A stretch of 64,000 bases of DNA from Rhodamnia argentea. Its lineage: Eukaryota > Streptophyta > Magnoliopsida > Myrtales > Myrtaceae. Positions 30,285 through 41,350 of the stretch are shown in pieces; within the stretch, counting starts at the first letter, position 1; each line of letters opens with the position of its first letter. Made by a program: the position numbers and the translations under genes. The stretch lies in contig NC_063150.1 of the NCBI RefSeq assembly GCF_020921035.1, positions 22,863,826 to 22,927,825 on the forward strand. The letters are read 5' to 3'. Below the pieces are notes generated by a model, which saw only the letters and a program-made list of their open reading frames with translations, was not told the DNA's origin and ran no database searches.

Positions 30285-33200
30285 GTCAATAGGATATTCC
30301 TTATCACCTTATCTTTTGTTTTTGCTTGATTGTTTCGCAGTTGAAAGATTGGCCATCTTGGCTTTTTATGACCTTTCTCGGGGTCATCTTGATCTTACAT
30401 TATATAGTGGCCCACAGTAATTACTTTACACTAAATTAAGATATTTTAGTTAATTTCCGCGAGAATTCTAGTTGCAATATTCATTTATCCATACGCATAA
30501 CCCATCATCGTTATCATCTCGAATTACCACAAAGTAGCTCTAAGTCCAAACATCATATCACCCTTCTTCACCTTTTGCAAGTTTATAAGAGCCAATCAAT
30601 CATCCAAAGCATATGAATGTCCGTCCTTCTAGAGCATGGCATTATTATACGAAGTCATCTTCAGAAGGAATCAAAAAAGCAAAAACTCAGCTATTTTGCG
30701 GTCGCCGCCATATCCATGACCATAAGCCACCACGGGCATTGGCGGCAGATTGTGTGCCGACTATCGGTGCTAGCGTTATCATCTAGAGGGGGCGAAGAGT
30801 TAATTTTAAAATATTTTTTAAATCAATGCAAAAATTCAAACGGATAAGCTCAGAGCTTCGTTCGTAAGATGATCGCTAAACAAGATCTAAGGTGTCCTTA
30901 GATGCAGTAATGTGCATAATACTACTATCACCGAATAACAGAGAGTTTAAGGAATAGAAAATTTGCACAAAGAGTTTATAGTGGTTCGGCTTTGTTTAAG
31001 CCTACGTCCACTTCTTCATGCCGATAGCCAAACGACCGGATTCCACTAGCAAATAACTTGGATGTTACAACTTAGTGATAGCCCTTTAGTCGAAAGACTT
31101 TATGCATAACACTCACATACTCGAATGTTCTCCTTTAAGTCTTACATTGTTTGGATCAAAGGTATGTAAAGAATGTAAAGCTCTCTTGATCTTGAAATTT
31201 TGAATTTTGTTCTCTTGCAAGCTCTTTTTCTTCAACTATGAGATGTTTTCTTATACTCCTCCAACTTCAACTACAAATTGCAAGGCATCTAAGGATCACT
31301 CTCCAAACTTCCCCATTTGGACAACATTGTATCAAAAAGATCTCATAGCCATTGAGGCTGACAAAGGAAAGAATCCCTCGTTGGATCAAATACAATCATG
31401 ATCCTAGGTTTCCATAGATAGAGTTCTTCGTTAGGTGAGTCATCCTCGTTTCCTTTAATTCACTTCTTTTATTGATCTTTAAGAATGAGAATCTCCAAGA
31501 ACGATCTAGCTTGATTTATTAGCCATTGTGATGATACTCTAGTCATTGCACATGAAATACTCTCTCGGATCTTGAGCTTCATTCCAACATTTAAGCTCCC
31601 CGCTCCACATCCGAGCTCCATACAGCATCTGAGCCCCTCAAAACATCATCCGAACCTTTTCAACTGATTCAATCCTGTGTAATTTACACCCTTGGTCAAT
31701 CTATAAAACAAAATTTCATTGCATTAATCGAGATATTAGAGATTATAGATTGTTTTCTCAACGCCGATCGCCAATTAGCCACATATGTTATTCGGGACAT
31801 CGTCAAACCAATACAGGCTTGACCTTGGCCTGGCTCTACTCAACTTGCCTTTCTATTGCTTTTCTTTTGTTATATTACTATTGGTTTTCTAACATTACCA
31901 TCTACATTAATTCCGAAAATCTCTTTATGTATTGTTAATAGGATTACCTATGGCAATAGTACAACGCAACGCAATATAAGAAAATTACAAAAACTTTGTC
32001 ATTTTAGGAATATCCACAATATTACAAGAAGGATGCCAACAACAACAACAACAACAACAATAACGACAATAAAAATGAAAAATCACATACGTAACTACAT
32101 ACTAAATAATCACGAAAGAAAATCTCCAGCATACGGAATTTCAAGAGTGAAGTTTCTATTTTTTTTTTTTATCCATGATATGATGTTAAATGCACCCTTA
32201 CCAATTGTGATTTTTCTACAACCATTTGGTTTTCTCTTTATTATCTACAAAATAACTTTTCGTTATAAGAGTAATGAATCATAAAGCACGCAAAGTGAGA
32301 GAAAAATGCTATCTAATAAACTAATTTTATCACAAGGTGGTGGAAGAAAATGTGGCATTTTTTACAATCCCACTTAAGACCATTTTCGTAATTTCCACAA
32401 GCGACCCCAAGCGTAAATTTTGCGACCATTGAACAGTAGGACCGATCCTGGCCCTCGGATCGGTCATACGGGAGTCAAAACAAAAGGGGCATGACCTCAG
32501 GTGGGCCCTGCTTTTGTCGTCGGCGTCCAGCCATTGGTGGTTCCGCCGTCGCGGTGGAACCGGTATCGACGGCCAATATCGTCACACGTGCAAGAGGCGT
32601 GGGTCCCACGTCATGATGCCGGGGCTCCACTGCAAAGCGAGAAAACGATCGCGCATGATGCTTTTTTTTTTTAAGAGGTACATTTTTCTCGGTTTAAAAA
32701 AAAGAAAAAAGAAAAGAAAAGAAAAGAGGTACCTCAAATAATTAAGGAGGTTGGGAGGAATATATTTGGAGGATCTACGATTAATTTAATACTTATAGTG
32801 CCTTTCAATATAAGTGCGAATAATTATTAATTACGTATTGGCACACTCATATTTGTGTCGGATGTCATGTCAAATGCACAGTAACATTCTCCAAGACTCT
32901 GCTTATTTTGCGAAAAATAGATGATTTAAACAATATTTTCCTAAATACGATCCTTTGTAGTTTGTGTCGCCCGAAATAAATTGTTAATGTAAAATGATTT
33001 TGCTATCGAAAAAAATTTATGTCTAAATATTTTCGTGGACGGTGAAATTTTTTTTTTCGTTAGTTTATTTTTATAAGCGATATAAGATATCACATTTAAG
33101 AAATGTTATCAAATCATTTATATTTCGCTAATGAAACACATCCTAAAAGAAGGATCCACTGTATTCGAGGAATGTTCGAGATAATATATGGACACTCATT

Positions 33201-35744
33201 ATTAATCGTGGATTAGTAAAGCGGGACTCAATTTCGAATCTCTTAAAAAATGATAAGTCGTGATTTTAGCTCTTCCAAGGAAGGCTCGAAAATTTACATA
33301 AAACATGGCTTGTATCTTTGAACGTTTTCTTTTCCTAAACGACTTTCTTAAAGATGTAATTACCGAAAATCCTTGCCGGTCAATTAGGAGAGATCCATTA
33401 GAATTTTTAAAAAAATTATAGAATGAACCGGATCCACGTGTAATTGATGCACCATAGTTGTATTTCCCCGTTTCTCTATTTTTCTATTTCGAAGAACAGG
33501 TTTAGAATATAAATCTATTTGATAACGCAATTTCATTTTTTTATTTTGGGAAAAAAATTGCCTAGAAATAGGTTTGAAATAGAAATGAAAAAAAATTTAT
33601 ACTTTTCTTTTTCTGGAACAAAAAGAAATATAAGAATTTTTCGCATTACTCATTCCCTCTCTTTTGTGTACCCGTCGCTAGACACCATCCACTGGTTTCC
33701 AGTCCCCGGCTGCCATTTGTTGGCCATCAGTCTCCGTCCACTCATTGCCTTCCTCCGATCGCCGGCCATTAGTCCATCTGGTGGTCGCCTCTCTTGCATC
33801 TCTACTGCCAGTTGCCGTTCGTCCAACTGCCAACCACTAGTCCATTCACTAGTCGCCTCTCTCGCGTCTCTGTTGCCGGTCATCAGTTGTTGGTCTCAGG
33901 TCCCCCGCTGCCATTCGCAGGCCGCCAATCTTTGTTTCTTGCTATGTGTCGCCCTTTACGCTCTCTTCTCCACTTTTATTCTCTTTTATTTGCTAAAGAT
34001 TTTGGATCTTTACAGCATATACTTTAAAAAATCAAATTTTAAATAAGAGAAAGCGTTCAGCTGCAACTTTGTTAAATAAAAAATGGTGCCGCTAGTAGAG
34101 CGTGGAGGAAGCATCATCCTTTTGCTATCATGTACTATTCTTAATTATTCCCTCAATGTTTGCTATGCATATTTTGGTGTACCTCAGCATGACTTCTATT
34201 GTATAAAGCACTCTTGTTTCATTAACGTATGTTTGTTCTGAATGAATGGTATGAGAACATTTCAATCGAAAACGAAAGATTCTACTTTCGCAAAGTATTC
34301 GTGAATGTTAGACAATATGCACAAAATAAAATTCCGTAATAGATATATAGGGAAACACTAGCATTTTTTATTCTTTTTGGCAGTAGGTATGAATTACATT
34401 ATGACGAGAAAGATCACCTACGCATATAAATCTCGAACTCATAAGACGACCTGCTAATCTCATAGGTAACACGTACATTTTGACTGAAAAGGAAAGGATT
34501 CTACTGCACAATGCATATGATGGTATTCATAGGTCGTGCACGAAATTGTTTCTGTAACGTTCGGCTTGTCTAATGTCGAATCCTAAGATCGAGAAATAAA
34601 AAATCTTGATCACTACACCCCCCACGGTCGTGCTAATGATATGACCCCATGTAATAATTCAGGGCGAATTGTCTTTTTTTAGCTCCTCCTTGAGGAAGCG
34701 TGCGTGTTGGGTGGAGATTAAAAGAATTGAAAACCCTAATGAGGCCCCAAATCCCATGATTGCTATATGGTTGATTGGAGCCTGTGGGTCATTTATGATC
34801 GTTAATTAAGATTATTCTTTGTGGAAAAAACACTCTTTCTGGCATTTCGTGGAGGGTGGTGAGAAGAGGGGACTCTGTCCTCCCTCTCGTCGAAGGTTCT
34901 ATTCCTACTGGTCTAGAGAAAAGTCAATGGTATGCAATGAATGTAGGTCAGGGACATAATCAATTTATATCAGCACAAGTCGAGATTATAAGTATAAAAT
35001 AAATAAATAATAAGAGTGCGTTTATTTCAGAAATTTTTTTAATAATAAAGCAAAATACTTTACACGATCGGGATTTCATTTTATCAACTTAAAGCGTTCA
35101 TATTTTCTTCCACCGTAAGTGATTTTATGTTGATTAATTATTTCAGCACGCTAAATGCGTGGAAGTCCAGAAAAGTAATTCGCAAAATATGCCCTTATTT
35201 AGTGCAATTATACTTAACGAATTAGTTTACAATTAAAAAAAAAAGGCTTCTCTTTATCTATTTTTTAACTTACAATTCCTATATTTGTCTTCTTTCTTAG
35301 TGAAATATAGATTTTCTGGAGACTATAAAGGGTTTAGACTGGAGGTGAGCAGGAGGGGCATTTTGGGCATCTGAATTTGTTTTCATCCTCCAATCTTCAC
35401 CTAATTTTTGTCCAAGAGTAGAAGTTGAACCTAGCGTTCCTCGGTGTGCTTCTTCAGTCCTGTTCTCTGATGAACGCTTCTTTGAAATCAGAGATGGTCT
35501 ACACAAAGAAACGATGAGTACAATCCATCACAAGTTCACAACCACAAGCATAAATCGTGCACATCCTCGACCCTTTTCTTTACATGTGTCTCTATTTACT
35601 TGATGGGATAGGAAGGAGAACGAGACAGCGACTTCACTAAGAAGTTAGAACACGTACAAGCCTTATTTGTGTACGCGTCTCGCATCATGATCTTACTAGT
35701 ACAAGTTAGCCGAGAAAGTCCGACGCACATCGGAGAGCAGCTGT
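30285..35744. other. Gene-poor spacer with repeat remnants
   Basis: No gene is recognised over 5.4 kb. About 30960-31150 carries TATAGTGGTTCGGC and AAGCCTACGTCCACTTC, a motif pair common in plant Copia-type LTRs, so a solo or broken LTR is likely. GC-rich islands occur at 32430-32640 and 33660-33960; both sit in AT-rich arms and the second has repeated GTCGCCTCTC and CCACTAGTCCA motifs. Short frames in these islands have no domains. Confidence 0.45.
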
Positions 35745-37831
35745 TTATTGACCGTTTCTCTTGCGAGCAATCTCTCTCGCCATCTCCCTCAACTCTTCAG
35801 GTGAAGGCGGCCTTGGTCCCTCCGGTGGATAGACCACGTAAGATTTCTGGACAGACAAAAAAGAAACTTCAGGATCGTATTCATAGCCAGATAGAAGTGC
35901 CAGCATTTAATCTCCCCCCAAAAAACGAATTTTGGAATCAAGACTCAATCCTGAGTGAACAAGTTTCAGAAGATGGAATATCGACGATCTTAAGAAGCAT
36001 TGACGTGCGCATAAGCAGCAAAGTTCTGTCATCTCAGTACAAGATTTGGAGTTTTCACATTCATAAGACGATAAACAAAAGCTTCAACCATGCAGCATGG
36101 AATCACCAGATCTGGAGCAATTAGCGGGTCCTCATGCTCATCGTGAACTTCCAAATCAAAGTGGGCTAAGATGTCATCCCTAACATTAGTTCAATTTTTA
36201 CTACTAAAAGAACCGTAACACATCCTTGGCCCACAAATTCACTTAGCAAGAAAAAGTCGATGGAAGCTTGTAATAGGTCCAATATGATTCATCACTGCCC
36301 TCGCCATTTATGAACTTGATCCATATGTGCCACAAAAGGAAGCGCGAATTCTAACTTTTAAGTTAATTCTAAGTCCATCTACAACGTAGCAGCAAGCATT
36401 CTTCTGTAATTCTGGTTAAAAGAATCCTTTAAGCAATGAAAAGACTAAATAAATCTGGACAATCAAATAAAAAGCAGTGTGCCCATCGCAAATAATTCTT
36501 TGTGCAGCTATTACTAGGGAAAAACTTAAGCAGGAAAATGTTATTAGGCTTCAAACCAAAATTGTTAGAAAAGTCTACAAAGCATGTACAGTAATAAGCA
36601 TTCACAAAACTGAAAGTCCATCGTGAAGAACCCAGTGGATACTGAAGTTCATGGAAGATGCAAGATGCGGTAAAATAATTGGGCTCATTCTTTGAAGGCA
36701 CCAAATTGATCCCATTAAACAGAGGACAAAGGGATTATGCAACCTTACTAGTTACTAAAGTGTGCAAAGCAATGTCTATGGATGAGCCCGTTTGCCAAAC
36801 AATCGTCCAAGTACTATGAGTTCTGTCGCTGCATTAGATGGTCATCGTCCCAGCTTTGATATCATCATCCTCGACTACTTATTGATGTCACGAGGATGTA
36901 TGTGGTATAGTATATCCTCCTAAATTTAATTTGGAACTGATGCTTCCTAGAAGGAAATGCAAATTACTGGAGTAATTGAGAAGTCTATCACCCTAAGAGA
37001 TTGGATTCAAGCATAGGTTTAACACTGTCATCATGACCCATCAGATGCTCAAAGACAGGCCTCAGGGAACCATCGATGATGATACAAGTGAAGAGCTGTT
37101 CGCGAGAATGCGAACAGCTCAAAGTGCATCGTCTTTTTGCGATTCGATACTGAAGGCGGACAAGCTTGGCGACCAAACAACAAGGCAACCAAAACCGTTC
37201 TTTGAAATTCAAATGACAGACCCTTCATCGAGGTTCCATTCCCTTGAGGTTATATTCATCGAGGTTCACATTAAAACAGTTGTATTCATTGAGGTTCCAT
37301 TCCCTCGCCATAGATCCCCAAAAGCATACAAGACAAGCAAATACAGGCAATTTGCAAAAACAACATCTTTCAAATCGCTGCAACCTTTAGGACACAAATA
37401 AATTCAGCAAACCGAACTATGTCCGACGCAGAAAAAAACTCCCGTGCTTCTCGCCAAGCACCATTTCCAATCCAAACAAGCTCAAACTCCAAAATTCTCC
37501 AACACAAACAGCTCAACGCACCGACAGTTTCAGCCGCCTAAAACCCTAAAGTCGCCTAGCAAATTTAGCCAACTAAAAAAAGAAAGAAACCAACATATAT
37601 CATTCCAATCCGACACTCACCCGCATAGATAGGGCTATCGATTTTATAGGACGCAAACATGAATCCCGAGAGGGAGGGAGGGAGGGAGGGAGAGAAACTC
37701 ACATTGCCCATGAATTTCTGGATATTCTTGGAGTTGTTGGCGAAGGCGTACATGAGAACGATCGGGACTGTCACATAGACGCCGAACTTGGCAATCTCTA
37801 AGATACCCTTCGAAGTTCCGATAGATGACAT
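35745..37831 (-). CDS. PET100: PET100-like cytochrome c oxidase assembly protein (76 aa), two exons
   Basis: Exon 1 is 37831-37703 (MSSIGTSKGILEIAKFGVYV..NIQKFMGN) and exon 2 is 35846-35745 (KSYVVYPPEGPRPPSPEELR..ARKRNGQ). The junction is GGCAAT|gtgagt to tgtccag|AAATCTTAC, with an 1856-bp intron. The protein has one membrane segment (about 14-32) with a short N-terminus and a Pro-rich, charged C-tail. Plant homologues (for example At4g14615) have the same length and the same GN-(R/K)SYVVYP junction. In yeast, Pet100 is an inner-membrane chaperone for complex IV assembly; that role is inferred for the plant protein. Exon 2 encodes only about 33 residues, so gene finders could easily miss it. 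Confidence 0.88.
35847..37702 (-). other. Intron of the PET100-like gene (1856 bp)
   Basis: Canonical gt..ag borders. It contains no recognised element. GAGGTTCCATTCCCT-type motifs repeat near 37230-37310. A GGGA microsatellite (about 37668-37692) lies just inside the donor end. Short frames on both strands inside the intron show no domains. Confidence 0.65.
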
Positions 37832-37903
37832 TTTCTCGCCGGAAACACCGCGAACTAGAAAATTCTCGGCGAACGAAGATCACTGCAACACCCGAGAGAA
37901 CGA

Positions 37904-37921
37904 GAGAGAGAGAGAGAGAGG
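37904..37921. repeat. GA microsatellite upstream of the PET100-like gene
   Basis: A GAGAGA run (CT on the coding strand) lies about 75-90 bp upstream of the start codon, within the likely 5' leader. Pyrimidine tracts on the coding strand near plant transcription starts are common. Function is not implied by sequence alone. Confidence 0.5.
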
Positions 37922-38060
37922 GGACACGCGAGCAATTTGAGAACACTGCAGCAAAATGGGCCGAGCCGGGCCTGGTAAGAAGTGAATTGGGCTGCCACGT
38001 TTAAAAGAGAGATAACTGATAGTACCGAGGGACCGTTGGTTTTACAAGAGTACGGAAGTA

Positions 38061-38659
38061 GGGTTTTTTTCCCAAATAATTTTTTTAAAAAAAATATTTA
38101 CAAAATTATTTTTTTATAAATAATATTTACTGATTCGTCTCGAAAAATTACGTGAAATAAAAAAAATCGTCTTAAACGGACATCCGAGCAATGAGATATG
38201 CTTTTCCAAAGTTTTGCCCTTTCTTTTCTCGTTTCCACTCTTTTGTTGCGGTTTTTAACTCTTTTACTGTGGTTTCCCATCTACAAATATTTACATTAAT
38301 TATTGCTAATAATGTTATAAATATAAGCTTCACAAGAAAAAAAATTTATAAATAAAATAAATATTCTAAGTATCAATAATTAAAAAAAATATGAAATTTA
38401 CAAAAAAAAAAAGACACGCGGGCCCGGTGGCTGCCTTGTTTGGCGGTGGGCCTGTCGAACAAGAGCTTCTCGGCAGCCCAACCGCCGAGCAAGGGGCAGC
38501 CCGGCCCCTTGCTCGGCAACCCAACCGCCGAGCAAGGGGCAGCCCAGCCCCTTGTTGGGCAACCCAACCGCCGAGCGAGGCCCAAATCCGTAAATATTTA
38601 TTTTTAAAATTTTTTTTTGTAAATATTTTTTTAAAAAAATTATTTTGGAAAAAGAACCC
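38061..38659. mobile_element. Fold-back MULE-like element (599 bp) with perfect 9-bp target duplication
   Basis: Ends pair as inverted repeats of about 45 bp: left GGGTTTTTTTCCCAAATAAT, right (minus strand) GGGTTCTTTTTCCAAAATAA, both continuing through TTTTTTTAAAAAAA and ATATTTACAAAA. Flanks are ACGGAAGTA at 38052-38060 and 38660-38668, exact. The core at 38418-38585 is GC-rich and palindromic. The 9-bp duplication points to a Mutator-type transposase. Confidence 0.85.
38418..38585. repeat. GC-rich tandem/palindromic core of the fold-back element
   Basis: Two to three copies of CAACCCAACCGCCGAGCAAG followed by GGGCAGCCC and then the complement CCCCTTGCTCGG form stacked hairpins. The first unit folds as GAGCAAGGGGC against GCCCCTTGCTC. 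The contrast with the surrounding arms, which are nearly pure A/T, is extreme. Confidence 0.75.
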
Positions 38660-38668
38660 ACGGAAGTA

Positions 38669-39205
38669 CCGTGGTCCGCCCTTATATGCTATCCCAGCCT
38701 TTTACCAAAAAAGAATAAATGCCAATGGCAATTATAATCTTAAATGTGATTAAAAAAAAAGAATCAAGTTTCTTCGGTCATTAGTTTTTACGTTCCTTCA
38801 AGAGAAAACATAGAGAACAGCGTAAGAAAAAAGAAGAACGACGATGAACTCATGCTCCTTTCTCGAACGCGAGATCCAAGACGAAAGGGTGTGTCATTTA
38901 CATGATATGCTTCTACAATCGGTGATTCAAATATGTTCTTGGGCATGTTTCGCATGTCATCCGCTGCGTATGTAATGATGATGCGTTTCCTTCGGAGACA
39001 AACCGAATAATGAGGATATGAGTTACTCCGAGGATAGCATAATGTTTGCATCCAGTGAAAAAAAACAACAACTCAAATGACACCCCGAAGGATCCAACGT
39101 GGGTACGAGTTAAATATCTCCGAGGAATTTTCACAAACATTTGGCATAAACAAAAGAGGGATAAATGGAAGAAACTAATGTAACTAAAGATTAATTAGAG
39201 GCAAA

Positions 39206-39239
<34 letters not shown>

Positions 39240-40540
39240 ATACCTAGAATAAATGTAAAGATTCTTTGTATTTATGTATAGCACGGTGACAAAATTAAAT
39301 AAGGTATTTAAGAGAAAATAAGCGAAAAGGCAAAAGAAATAATTAATAAAAAGTTCCCTTGACAAAATCAACCATCCGTATCTATATATACATACGCACA
39401 AAAGTTTGTAAATATTTGACCGAGTTAAAAAATCGTGATGTTACAAAAATGCTCGATGCCGAGAATAAATAGATTTATGGGAAATTTCTCTTTTCAAAAA
39501 AGCTAAAATAGAGTGAGGTGTAACCTAAAAGAAAAAGAAAAAGAAAAAGAAAAAGAAAAAGAAGAAGAAGACATGGTACCTTAAATAAATAAAAAAAGGC
39601 AATACCCACTTAAAAAAAAAAAAACATGTAATAGGGGCTTAAAGTGTGGATTAACCTTATGCTTTTGGAATTGTCCACCCACGACAAATGAAAATTCAAT
39701 TTTTTTTTGGTCTATAAATGAAAATTCAATTTCGTAAGAAGTAAAGACTTTCCAGAAAGTTTTCTAACCGGCTTTCGATTTTTCACAAACGACGTGACCA
39801 GAAAATTCAATTTCTTGTCCTCCACAAGTAATTTGGACTTTATGGACTTGTCGCTGCTACTGAGGGAGACCGACAATTGATGATGCTGTCCAGGAACTAA
39901 CCACGCAGGTCGTACTAACGGAAGATGAACGACTAACCGTCACATCAACTGTCTCCCACCACAAAGACCGGGGAAACGGTGAGAAAAGAAGCAAACTTGC
40001 CCGGATAATTCCTGACCCAATGGAGAGGTTCAGAAGAAATGACGAAATTTCTGAGCAGACGCCCCGAGGACTTTCCCGGAAAGTTTCAACGACTTCGCCT
40101 CGGTTTTGCCAGAGTCGAGAAAGAACGAACGAACGAACTTCCTCCTGGACCACGTCGAAACGAAACGGGATTATCATATAAAATGTTTTTAGCATGCAAA
40201 GACGGGGACTTTCTCGCCCAAGGAAAGCATTGACTCGGGCAAGTCTTCGTTCTTCGTATGGAAACGGACAGTCAGCAATGTTTGTGCTTTGTGTCTGCCC
40301 ACTTCTCACTGCATGCTCGAGAATTTCTGTTTCTCTTTTTGGGGATTTTCCAGGAATGAAGTTCGAGTAATTGCAGAGACACTGAACTTGTGGGGATTCT
40401 CGGGGGCTCACGCAGCCCTTTAGAGGTAATTGATGAAATGCGTGAGAGGTGAAATTTTCCATTTTTGGATGTTTGTGTTTGGTTACTAGTGGGAGAGAGA
40501 TTCATGGTTTTTCTGCATGTGGAATTCACTCAGCTGAGCG
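38669..40540. other. Spacer between PET100-like and U-box genes
   Basis: No gene. It holds a TA microsatellite (about 39208-39238), an AAAAAG hexamer run (about 39531-39566) and AT-rich DNA up to about 39800. From there the composition becomes gene-like and may include the distal promoter or first non-coding exon of the U-box gene. Frames on both strands at 39857-40529 lack any domain. Confidence 0.45.
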
Positions 40541-41350
40541 CAATGAAAAGATGGGCTTCGTTGGAATTTTTTTTTCCTTTTGTATAATTTGCTAGTTTGT
40601 TGTAGTCACTTGAATCTCTCTCTCTCTCTCGGATCTCCCAGTTTTTATGCTTTCAAGGAAAAATTCGCTGAAAGAAAATCAATCTTCTTGGTCCTGTTCT
40701 GGGAATTTGGGAAGTTGGATGATTAACGAAGCTATCATTCTGGATATAAGAGTTGCTTATGGCTGTCACATTTCAGGTCGAGTTTGTTTTGGGTCTATGA
40801 AATGTTTGGTTATGATGTTTGTCTCTGCTTCTTTTAAACTTCCTCAGTTTCTTATCCTTTTTGCACACGCCTAAAGCGCGAAATGATGCGTCCTACAAAG
40901 CGCGGCAGTTAAAATGGTTGGCGTTGAGGCATTTGCATATCATTGGTCTTCATACTGTGTTGGAAAATGATGACCCATTAAGTTCCAAGGTGAAGGAACC
41001 TTCATATGTTAATGCTACAATTAATCAGGAAAACAGAGAGATTGGGAGACGTTTATCTCTTCTATCCTGTGGCCTTGTGGATGTCGTTTAGATTCCTTAA
41101 GCCTTTGGTTCATCCCATTTGATCTTCGATTCATCTAGACAGAACACAAGAGAACTTGTTTACAATGCCATTTTTCCATCAACAAATAGCTGTGCTGAAT
41201 CCTTTTGCCTTATGGATTGGAATGTGACTTGTTATAGTCTGCAGGTCATATGGATGCTGCTCGAATCTGAAGATGATGATGCTGTTGAACCTTTGAGCAA
41301 GGAAATAATTTATTGTCTTAAACTTGTGCTTGGCCTCACAAATACGTATT
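40541..41350 (+). promoter_or_regulatory. Probable 5' leader of the U-box gene
   Basis: A CT run at about 40615-40630 and mixed-composition DNA precede the start codon at 41351. A splice-acceptor-like CTGCAG|GT at about 41241-41246 suggests a leader intron, which is common in this gene family, but no transcript supports it. Several short upstream frames are present. Confidence 0.3.

Noticed and set aside
33519..34046. 175-codon frame over a GC-rich island
   Set aside because: Low-complexity, repeated CGCCTCTC and CCACTAGTCC units; looks like an element core.
37033..37401. 122-codon plus-strand frame
   Set aside because: Lies wholly in the PET100 intron on the other strand and has no domain.
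39857..40462. 201-codon minus-strand frame upstream of the U-box gene
   Set aside because: No recognisable domain and in the probable promoter or leader of the U-box gene.
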